Notes under the pieces: model-generated
Told to the model about the DNA's origin: nothing
The model's input: the letters and a program-made list of their open reading frames with translations, nothing else
The model's database searches: none
Part shown: one piece after another, positions 18,105-24,524 of the stretch
How positions within the stretch are numbered: the stretch's first letter is position 1
How the letters are laid out: each line of letters starts with the position of its first letter
Program-made: the position numbers and the translations under genes
Assembly (NCBI RefSeq): GCF_900290235.1
Contig: NZ_OLMK01000100.1
Span: forward strand, 60,415 to 124,414
DNA from: Streptomyces sp. MA5143a
Lineage (GTDB): Bacteria > Actinomycetota > Actinomycetes > Streptomycetales > Streptomycetaceae
Length of the DNA stretch: 64,000 nucleotides
Direction: 5' to 3'

Positions 18105-18545
18105 TCATTCCCCTGTTGTCTCCGTATCCTCGCCGATTTCCTGTATTGCTGCCATGACCCTTCGGAAGGCTGCGACATCGGCCACGCCCACTCGTTTCTC
18201 GAGGTCGGCCTCGAATTCTTCGTAAAGGCGGTCAGCGATGTGTCTGGTTTGGAGTCCTTTGGGTGTCGGCTTTACGATCCTCAGGCGCCGGTCAGATGCA
18301 CTGGTCTCGATGACCACATAACCCAACGCTCGTAGCGCCTCTGCCTGCCGGCTGACGGCCTGCTTGCTCACCCCGCACGCCCGCGCGATATCTACAATTG
18401 TCGCCCCGTCAGGAGTCAGGTTACGCATGACATTTCCCGCACGGGGCGGCGAAATATCGTACCCAGCAGCGCGGAGGCCATGCTCCACGTAATTGGTGAT
18501 GGCGGCGATGGAACGGTGGATCAGTGGGATGATGGGCCCTGGCAC
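18105..18545 (-). CDS. MarR-family transcriptional regulator
   Basis: The GTG at 18545 is chosen because GGGAGG stands 5 bases before it; the longer open frame upstream lacks coding character. The 146-residue product has a winged helix (ATIVDIARACGVSKQAVSRQ, then the wing VIETSASDRRLRIVKPTPKG) typical of MarR proteins, which release DNA when they bind phenolic or other ligands. It lies between the two rightward parts of the catabolic cluster and is the natural candidate to bind the three shared palindromes, one of which (18808) lies 263 bases upstream of its start. That link is inference. Confidence 0.88.
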   Translation of the reverse strand: MPGPIIPLIHRSIAAITNYVEHGLRAAGYDISPPRAGNVMRNLTPDGATIVDIARACGVSKQAVSRQAEALRALGYVVIETSASDRRLRIVKPTPKGLQTRHIADRLYEEFEADLEKRVGVADVAAFRRVMAAIQEIGEDTETTGE

Positions 18546-18605
18546 CGGAGCCTCCCGTGACTCAACGCGCCGCTTCCCGTTCGAACGGCTGGGCTTCGAC
18601 AGAGT

Positions 18606-18630
18606 TGACACGTACGTAGCGTACACGTCA
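18606..18630. promoter_or_regulatory. imperfect palindrome upstream of marR, possible autoregulatory site
   Basis: TGACACGTAC-GTAGC-GTACACGTCA: 8 of 10 arm positions pair. It lies 61-85 bases upstream of the proposed MarR start. It differs from the shared operator. Confidence 0.4.
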
Positions 18631-18807
18631 GGGCTGATGAGTTGCTCCAGGCGGACGTCACGTGAGGCACCACCCGTCCACCGGGGAACTCCGTTGCACC
18701 GGCTTGGGTCACGCCGATGAGTGGCCCGCACTCGGCGGCGGGATTCCAAGTTCTCGTACCCGTGCTCGGAGTAGCCCTCGGGCCAAGTCAAAGCATCACA
18801 TAAGAGG

Positions 18808-18825
18808 TCGTCAACTGGTTGACTA
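18808..18825. promoter_or_regulatory. shared operator site 3 (core GTCAAC-TG-GTTGAC)
   Basis: Core 18810-18823 with 6-bp perfect arms. TTGACT (18819-18824) is followed after 18 bases by TACCCT (18843-18848), placing the transcription start at about 18855, the A of an ATG. The gene is therefore probably leaderless. Confidence 0.7.
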
Positions 18826-18854
18826 GATAGTTGTGGCCCATGTACCCTCACTCC

Positions 18855-19697
18855 ATGAATACGCCCTGGCCGCGTTTTTCCCACAGCAATTCCATCCTGG
18901 TCGCCGACCACGAGACCTTGCTAAGTCACATCACCACGGGGCCGGCCGATGATTCGCAGATGATTGTGTTCGTTCACTCTGCCCTCCTTGATCGACACGC
19001 CTGGTATCGGACGATGCACGAGATTGCTGGTCGACTCTCCAGAGCCGGACAATCGTTCACGCTGGCCGCGTACGACCTTCGCGGCCACGGCGCGGCCGCA
19101 GGAGAATCGATCCTCTCGATCGACCAACTCGCCCATGACCTGCTCACCATCTGCGCGCACCTGACCACCAATCCGGTCCACGTTGTCGGACTGTCACTGG
19201 GCGGCGCGGTGGCGCAGGCGGCCGCGTTGGACTCACCTGACCGCATCGCGTCCCTGGCGCTCTTGGGAACGTCTTCCCGGTTCCCAAGGACTGCGATGTA
19301 CGAGCGCGCCGCGCAAGGCAAGGTCAACGGAGTCGCCGGCCAGGTCGACAACACTCTCGCCAGATGGGTCTCCGATCCTGCGGCAGACGACGAGGTGAAC
19401 GGATACATCCAGAACGCTCTCGCGCAAACCACACCGGAGCGCTGGGCGCAGACGTGGGAGGCGTTGGGGCGGTTCGACGTAGTGGATCTGCTGCCCGGCT
19501 TGCATTGCCCCGTTCTCGCTCTGGCCGGCACGCGTGATGTTGCCTCGCCTCCGGAGGCACTGGAATTGATAGCGAAGTCGGTGAGGGATGGAAGCGTGGA
19601 ATACCTCGATGCGGCCCATTTGAGCGCACTGGAACGCCCTTCAGAGGTCGCCTTCCATGTAACGAATCATCTACTTCGCATATCAGGTCACGTTTGA
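18855..19697 (+). CDS. alpha/beta hydrolase (enol-lactonase/esterase-like)
   Basis: I prefer ATG 18855 (280 residues) because the operator-promoter predicts a leaderless message starting there; an ATG at 18840 and a TTG at 18831 are also in frame. The fold is clear: oxyanion region VFVHSALLDRHAW, nucleophile elbow GLSLGG, late Asp in AGTRDVASPP and the His in DAAHLSALERP. It resembles 3-oxoadipate enol-lactone hydrolase-type enzymes, and the next gene is a carboxymuconolactone decarboxylase-like protein, a pairing seen in beta-ketoadipate pathways. A ring-cleavage dioxygenase and cycloisomerase are absent, so the true substrate is open. Confidence 0.85.
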   Translation: MNTPWPRFSHSNSILVADHETLLSHITTGPADDSQMIVFVHSALLDRHAWYRTMHEIAGRLSRAGQSFTLAAYDLRGHGAAAGESILSIDQLAHDLLTICAHLTTNPVHVVGLSLGGAVAQAAALDSPDRIASLALLGTSSRFPRTAMYERAAQGKVNGVAGQVDNTLARWVSDPAADDEVNGYIQNALAQTTPERWAQTWEALGRFDVVDLLPGLHCPVLALAGTRDVASPPEALELIAKSVRDGSVEYLDAAHLSALERPSEVAFHVTNHLLRISGHV

Positions 19698-19752
19698 GTG
19701 GCGGTGTCGCCGACAAGTGGTTCCACTGAGACGAGATCGGTCATATAACGCG

Positions 19753-19764
19753 TTACCCAGGTAA
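19753..19764. promoter_or_regulatory. small palindrome overlapping the ribosome site of the CMD gene
   Basis: TTACC-CA-GGTAA lies immediately before and into AAGGAG. It may be an operator or chance; only 5-bp arms. Confidence 0.2.
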
Positions 19765-19774
19765 GGAGAACACG

Positions 19775-20176
19775 TTGCTGAATCAAGATCTGTTCGACCA
19801 GGGCCTCGCCACGCGTCGCAAGGTGCTGGGAGATGCCTACGTCGACGCCTCCCTGGCCTCAGCTGACGACTTCTCCAGGGATCTACAGGAGCTCGTCACC
19901 CAGTACTGCTGGGGCGACATCTGGAACCGCCCGGGCCTCGAGCCCGCACAGCGGAGCATGATCAATCTGGCCATGCTCGCGGCGCTGAACCGTCCGCACG
20001 AACTGGCCACGCACGTCCGCGGCGCCGTCAATAACGGGCTGTCCCCTGATCAGATCAAGGAGGTACTCCTGCAAGTAGCTGTCTACTGCGGAGTACCCGC
20101 CGCCTTGGACAGCTTTCGGGTGGCTCGTGAGGTCCTCGCGTCCACAGCCCAGTCATCCGATGGCCACCGAGGCTGA
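19775..20176 (+). CDS. carboxymuconolactone decarboxylase-family protein
   Basis: TTG 19775 with AAGGAG six bases before it; 133 residues. The helical CMD fold is recognisable: RKVLGDAYVD near the N-terminus, then DIWNRPGLEPAQRSMINLAM, LNRPHELATHVRGAVNNGLS and VLLQVAVYCGVPAA. The arrangement is that of 4-carboxymuconolactone decarboxylase (PcaC), with the conserved His in ELATHVRGA, rather than the AhpD type, which needs a CxxC. Downstream of the hydrolase by 77 bases and probably co-transcribed. Decarboxylation of a gamma-lactone acid is the family reaction; the substrate here is unproven. Confidence 0.88.
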   Translation: MLNQDLFDQGLATRRKVLGDAYVDASLASADDFSRDLQELVTQYCWGDIWNRPGLEPAQRSMINLAMLAALNRPHELATHVRGAVNNGLSPDQIKEVLLQVAVYCGVPAALDSFRVAREVLASTAQSSDGHRG

Positions 20177-20636
20177 ACCTGTGGAGTCATCAGGGCGACG
20201 CCATCCGCCTGTCCGAGGTGTGGCTGGGCTGGTCGAACAGGGTTCCTGTTCGGGTGATCGCGCGAGGACCGGCGCATGGGAGCAGGCCTCTTGGCAGATC
20301 GGGGGCGCGAACCAAGCCGATCACCAGGAGGCCCTGTTGACGCACCTGTCTGGAGTCCAACTCGCCGTCCCTGTTGTGTGACTGCCTCGCGCGGGCGGCC
20401 GAGACCCTCCACCACGCACAGAGGCCTTCGCCATGATCAAGCCCGGCCAGCGTTGACAACGCTCGTGATCAATACACCTAGCCAGCCGATCTCCCAGCCG
20501 CCCGGCTCCGCACATGTCCTGGGGCGGCGGTTTACACAACATCCGGTAGGGACAGATCGTGGGGTGTCGAGGCGAGGCTGCCACGGGAAGGTGGGTGCCG
20601 GGACACTCCCCGATAGCGGCGAAAGAAGATGTGTGC
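20177..20636. other. 460-base gap before the TIR operon
   Basis: No gene with coding character. TTGACA occurs at 20453-20458 but without a good -10. I found no terminator hairpin or repeat that I can defend. Confidence 0.5.
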
Positions 20637-22610
20637 ATGGCATCGGAGAACACGCGAAGGGTAAAGGCCAGCCGCAACCCCCTCTCGCCTGTGCGCGATG
20701 CCGTGCACGGCCTTATCGACACATCCGACACCGCAGCAGGTTTCGTATCACCTGTCATCGACCGCGTCATTCAATCGCGCCCCGTTCAGCGGCTGAGGCG
20801 GGTCAAGCAGTTGGGCTTCGCCTCTCACAGCTTCGTGGGGGCGGACCACAGCAGGTACGCACACGCCATTGGCACCATGCACATCATGCGCAAGCTTCTG
20901 CGCCAGGTGGGGGCAGCTGACTCGGAGTTTGTCGCCGCACTCGAAGCCGAGTACAACCGCGTCTACCAACCGGACCAGCCCGCCGAGACGGAGTGGCTCT
21001 ACGAGCACATCCTGATCGCGGCACTGTTGCAGGACGTGGGTGAACTCCCCTACCAGAGTGCCACCCGAGGGCTCTTCGTCCCCGACGACGACGTTCGCTC
21101 CTGGGTCGGTCTGAAGATCGGCCGGGACACCTCGCTCTGGCCGGCCAAGCCAGTCTTCACCCTGGCCTGTCTGTTCGGGCCTGAGATCGATCCCCTCCTT
21201 GCGCCGCTGAACAGCAACTTCATCGCCTTTCTGATGACGGCCGACTACTGGCCCGACTCCGATCTGGCCGCCGCGTTCCTGCCGGTACGCCACATGCTGG
21301 ACGGCGAGATCGACGCCGACCGGATCGACTACGTACACCGCGACGCACATCACACCGTGGGGATGCTCGGAAACTCTGACGACGTCATCTCCGCGGTTAT
21401 CACCTACGACGACCAAGGCCCCATCTGCTCGGACCCCGCTCCGTTCGCCAACTTCCTTGCGACGCGCGCACATCTGTATTCCACGGTCTATTTCGCGCCG
21501 CAGAACCGGTTCAGAGTCATGTTGGTCAAGAGCATCCTCAGGGGCGTGCGTGAGTCCCAGGAGCTGCGGCAGGCCTTCCCCTTGATCTCGAACCAGTACA
21601 TGAGCACCGATTCCTTTCTGGAGGTCGACGACGTCCGACTGGAAGAAGAGATCACCAAGCTCAGTCAAAGCGTCCTCAAGAGTAGATTGAGCAAGAGGGC
21701 CGCTACTGCTCTGACGGAGTTCACGACGGGCACGAAACTGTACCGGCACTTCTGGCTGCGCGACGTGGGGTCCGTGGATGAGCCGGCCACGACGGCCGAC
21801 GTTCCGGTGCCGCACGATCTCTTCTTCGAGGTCTTCGGGGCCGATGCCCCGCCAAGCAGCGGGGTCCGCTTCTCCATGGAGGGGCCTGACGGCGAGGTGG
21901 AGCTCACCGGCATAGGCGAATGCAACGGCCCTCACTTCGGAGTCACCAGCAATGTACGGTCGACGCTGCCCATCCTCGGCGATGTCCTGGTCTTCTACCC
22001 GCACAACAGCAAGGGTGAGGACATCAAAGCGGTACGGGCGGCGTACACCGACCGCACCCTGCGAGCCGCCCTGCTGCAGAAGGCCAGGAACGAGTGGGAT
22101 GGAATTCCGCCGGACACCAGGAGCCTGAAGGGCTTCGGCGGTCCGGCGATCTTCATCTCCTATTGCACGGATGACATCGCGGAGGTTCGGCGTCTGGTGT
22201 CACAGCTGCATCACTTCCGGCGACGTTACTTCGTCATCATGGAAGCGAATCAGGGCATCGGAGGAACCACTGCCCGCAACAGCATCGACGGCGTCATGAA
22301 CACCGATGCGGCGATTCTGGTTGCTTCGCGCTCCTATCAGCAGCGGTGCTCCACCCAGCTGAACGGGAACATCATGCACGAGATCCGCACCATGCACGAC
22401 CGGCGGTCCTCGTCCCCCAGCGACTATCCAGTCGTCCCCGTCTCCGTTCACCCTCACCACGACGTGACCAACATCCCCTGGTCGCTACTCGGGATGGACG
22501 CCCCTCCCTTCACGGGGACGGTCATCGGAAACGCCTCCGACACGGAACTGAGAGCGACGGTCGAGGCGGCCTTGACCGCGATCGACGCGCAGATCGGCAG
22601 CCGCCCGTGA
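20637..22610 (+). CDS. HD/SAMHD1-like domain fused to C-terminal TIR domain
   Basis: Start ATG 20637 (weak AAAGAAG site); 657 residues. Residues about 20-330 follow SAMHD1-type dNTP triphosphohydrolases: RPVQRLRRVKQLGFASHSFV, HSRYAHAIGTMHIM (H76), then LLQDVGELPYQS and DADRIDYVHRDAHH (D228). The metal-binding HD doublet is QD (Q132-D133), and two further His positions are E136 and Q140, so the canonical site is damaged. Residues about 503-620 form a TIR domain (PAIFISYCTDDIAEVRRL) with a candidate catalytic Glu, E582 in NIMHEIRTM. TIR domains of bacterial defence systems cleave NAD+. Likely model: the HD part senses a nucleotide and the TIR part kills or arrests the cell. First gene of a tightly coupled operon of lower GC. 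Confidence 0.85.
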   Translation: MASENTRRVKASRNPLSPVRDAVHGLIDTSDTAAGFVSPVIDRVIQSRPVQRLRRVKQLGFASHSFVGADHSRYAHAIGTMHIMRKLLRQVGAADSEFVAALEAEYNRVYQPDQPAETEWLYEHILIAALLQDVGELPYQSATRGLFVPDDDVRSWVGLKIGRDTSLWPAKPVFTLACLFGPEIDPLLAPLNSNFIAFLMTADYWPDSDLAAAFLPVRHMLDGEIDADRIDYVHRDAHHTVGMLGNSDDVISAVITYDDQGPICSDPAPFANFLATRAHLYSTVYFAPQNRFRVMLVKSILRGVRESQELRQAFPLISNQYMSTDSFLEVDDVRLEEEITKLSQSVLKSRLSKRAATALTEFTTGTKLYRHFWLRDVGSVDEPATTADVPVPHDLFFEVFGADAPPSSGVRFSMEGPDGEVELTGIGECNGPHFGVTSNVRSTLPILGDVLVFYPHNSKGEDIKAVRAAYTDRTLRAALLQKARNEWDGIPPDTRSLKGFGGPAIFISYCTDDIAEVRRLVSQLHHFRRRYFVIMEANQGIGGTTARNSIDGVMNTDAAILVASRSYQQRCSTQLNGNIMHEIRTMHDRRSSSPSDYPVVPVSVHPHHDVTNIPWSLLGMDAPPFTGTVIGNASDTELRATVEAALTAIDAQIGSRP

Positions 22611-23215
22611 TCCAGCGCCCTCAGCCCACCCGCCCTCGTGCATGTCGCATCGCTTTGTTCGGGCTGCCCGGTTCGGGGAAGAGCACATTTTCGTTACTGG
22701 CACAGGAGTGGGCCGTCAAGAACGATGCCACCGTGCACGTCATCACGCTCGCGGAACCGCTGTACCTCGCTCAGGCTGCGGTCTATGAGTGTGCGGGACG
22801 TCCGCTGCAGACCGGAGAACGAAGACAGGACGGCGCCCTGCTCAATTTCCTCGGCTCACACATGCGGAAGATCAATCCGCACGTCCTCGAGGAGCATTTT
22901 CTGTCAGAAACAGCGCGCATCCACGCAGCTTGCGAAGGCAGCACTCGGCGTCAGGTGGTCATCTGCTCAGACGCCAGGCCCGCCGACCTCCCCTATCTGC
23001 GCCAGGGCGGGTTCCATCCCGTGGTGATCACTGTCGACGAAGAGGTGGCCCGGGAGCGGAGGGAAGCGCGGGGCGACCTGACGCTCGGCGACTCCCGGCA
23101 TTCGACGGAGAACGGGCTGGAGAGGATACGTCCGAGCAGCCCGGTGGACAACAGTGGCACGCTCCAGGACTTCGCCACTGCCACCACCGCACTGTTGAAT
23201 TCCCTGCTCAGGTGA
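22607..23215 (+). CDS. deoxynucleoside-monophosphate-kinase-like P-loop protein
   Basis: The GTG at 22607 overlaps the previous stop (GTGA), so translation is coupled; 202 residues. Walker A is GLPGSGKST (19-27). The segment RQDGALLNFLGSHMRKINPH corresponds to the R-x-LLQ-x-x-GT-x-x-R stretch of dNMP kinases, and CSDARPADLPYLRQGGFHPV, then RHSTENGLER and DNSGTLQDF, match the D-x-R, H-x-SE and N-x-GTL pattern of that family, common in phages. It would phosphorylate, or simply bind, a dNMP. The leucine at codon 30 is the rare TTA (22694-22696), so expression in Streptomyces would need the bldA tRNA. Sensor or supplier role in the operon is inferred. Confidence 0.75.
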   Translation: MIQRPQPTRPRACRIALFGLPGSGKSTFSLLAQEWAVKNDATVHVITLAEPLYLAQAAVYECAGRPLQTGERRQDGALLNFLGSHMRKINPHVLEEHFLSETARIHAACEGSTRRQVVICSDARPADLPYLRQGGFHPVVITVDEEVARERREARGDLTLGDSRHSTENGLERIRPSSPVDNSGTLQDFATATTALLNSLLR

Positions 23216-23724
23216 TCCTGACCGGGCGGCAGATCGAGGCGGCCGTCGACGCTGCGGAGATCGTCATCCGCCCCTTCGACCCGAGACACATGAACCCGAA
23301 CAGTTACAACTACACGCTGGGTAGGCATCTCAAGTCCGCGGAAGGTGTCCTTGATGCCCGCCGCGAGGCGATATGGCACTCGGCCACCATCGGCGACGAG
23401 GGCTACGTCCTCGTGCCCGGGCGGCTCTATCTCGCCAGTACGGCCGAGGTGATTGGCAGTGAGACGTACGTGACCAGTTTGATCGGTCGGTCGTCGCTCG
23501 GTCGCCTCGGGCTTTTCGTCCAGGTGACCGCCGACCTCGGGCATCAGGGAGCGATTCACTGCTGGACCCTGGAACTCGCCGTCGTCCAACCACTGCGCGT
23601 CGTACCCGGCATGCCGCTGGGTCAGGTCAGTTTCTGGAGGACGGCAGGAACCGTCACCTCCTACTCAGGCATGTACGGGCAGTCGTCAGCACCGACCCCC
23701 TTTTGGCCACCGAGCCTCGCCTGA
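23212..23724 (+). CDS. dCTP-deaminase-fold protein, catalytic Glu present
   Basis: The GTG at 23212 again overlaps the preceding stop codon (GTGA). The 170-residue protein begins VILTGRQIEAAVD and shows NPNSYNYTLGRHL, the phosphate-binding loop GRSSLGRLGLFVQVTAD (R93-S94-S95-L96) and the catalytic region CWTLELAVVQPL with E121 at the position of E. coli Dcd Glu138. It ends soon after SFWRTAGTVTSYSGMYG, near the usual Dcd length. Members convert dCTP to dUTP, and Dcd proteins act in phage defence by depleting dCTP. Function in this operon is inferred from that precedent. Confidence 0.85.
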   Translation: MILTGRQIEAAVDAAEIVIRPFDPRHMNPNSYNYTLGRHLKSAEGVLDARREAIWHSATIGDEGYVLVPGRLYLASTAEVIGSETYVTSLIGRSSLGRLGLFVQVTADLGHQGAIHCWTLELAVVQPLRVVPGMPLGQVSFWRTAGTVTSYSGMYGQSSAPTPFWPPSLA

Positions 23725-23726
23725 AA

Positions 23727-24320
23727 ATGGCGGATTACCCATGGGAGAGTGAGCCCACCGTGATATTGACCGGAGAAGAGATCATCCGCCAGTATCACCT
23801 TCAGCGGATTGAAATAGATCCGTTCAGCGCCGAACAGGTCAACCCGAACAGCTACGACTTCCGGCTCGGTACGGAATTGCTGACCTATCGAAACAGGGAG
23901 TTGGACGTCCAGGTTCGACAGCCCACCGAGCGGACACGGCTGACCGAGGCGGGCCTCGTCCTGCAGCCGGACCGCGTGTACCTCGGTTCCACCATGGAGA
24001 AGATGGGCAGCGACCACTATGTGCCCATTATCAGGGGTAAGTCGTCACTCGGCAGACTCGGTCTCTTCGTGAACATCACGGCCGATCTGATTGACATCGG
24101 CTCCCACAACAACTGGACGTTGCAGTTCCACGCCGTGCAGCCGGTTCGGATCTACCCGGGAATGCGCATCGGCCAAGTCACATTCTGGGTCCCGGTTGGC
24201 ACCATCAAGCTGTATTCGGGCAAGTATCAAGGGTCCGTGGGGCCGCGTCCGTCCGAAGCCTTCCGCGACTTTGAGGCACCCGGCTCGACGGACAGCCCCG
24301 ACCACCTCCGGCCGGCCTAG
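23727..24320 (+). CDS. second dCTP-deaminase-fold protein, catalytic Glu replaced by Gln
   Basis: Start uncertain: ATG 23727 (used here; 197 residues), TTG 23703 or GTG 23760, the last aligning best with Dcd starts. NPNSYDFRLGTELL and GKSSLGRLGLFVNITADLID (K105-S106-S107) are standard for actinobacterial Dcd, but the catalytic stretch reads NNWTLQFHAVQPV, so Q133 stands where Glu is required for deamination. The protein may bind but not deaminate dCTP, may act like a dUTPase, or may form a mixed trimer with the first Dcd. Locally AT-rich for this genome: 27 G/C in 60 bases at 23761-23820. Last gene of the operon. Confidence 0.83.
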   Translation: MADYPWESEPTVILTGEEIIRQYHLQRIEIDPFSAEQVNPNSYDFRLGTELLTYRNRELDVQVRQPTERTRLTEAGLVLQPDRVYLGSTMEKMGSDHYVPIIRGKSSLGRLGLFVNITADLIDIGSHNNWTLQFHAVQPVRIYPGMRIGQVTFWVPVGTIKLYSGKYQGSVGPRPSEAFRDFEAPGSTDSPDHLRPA

Positions 24321-24354
24321 CCCGAACCAAGTACGGCGGGCTGCGGGTCACGTG

Positions 24355-24408
24355 TCAGGTCCGCACGTCGCGTTGCTCGATCTCCTTGCGTACCCCGGCG
24401 ACCGTTGC
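24355..24408 (-). pseudogene. C-terminal relic of a VapC-type toxin
   Basis: The last residues ATVAGVRKEIEQRDVRT and stop match, residue for residue in most positions, the C-terminus of the VapC at 47364 (VTVAGVLKEVQQRDARA). Only about 17 codons remain, immediately downstream of the TIR/Dcd operon. Confidence 0.6.
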
Positions 24409-24426
24409 GCCTGGGGTCGCTCCCGG

Positions 24427-24501
24427 TGATGGCCGATCGGCTCGGCGTCCTCCGCCATTCGGCGGGGCGTGGTACGGAAGCTTGGCAGACGCGTCAGGGC
24501 G
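24427..24501 (+). repeat. 75-bp inverted repeat, copy A
   Basis: Begins GTGATGGCCGATCGGCTCG and ends GACGCGTCAGGGCG; its reverse complement is at 27697-27773 with roughly 80% identity by eye. The pair encloses the S15-type peptidase, an IS30 relic and a lipoprotein gene. Confidence 0.75.
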
Positions 24502-24524
24502 TCCTGCCCGGCGACGTTGGGCGC

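Noticed and set aside
18546..18911. N-terminal extension of the MarR gene to 18911
   Set aside because: Contains the operator and palindromes, lacks coding character; GTG 18545 has a proper ribosome site.
19753..19764. Palindrome before the CMD gene as a fourth shared operator
   Set aside because: Different sequence (TTACC/GGTAA) and only 5-bp arms.
20637..22610. Calling the HD-TIR protein a normal dGTPase
   Set aside because: The HD doublet is changed and a TIR domain is fused; Dgt proper is at 59702.
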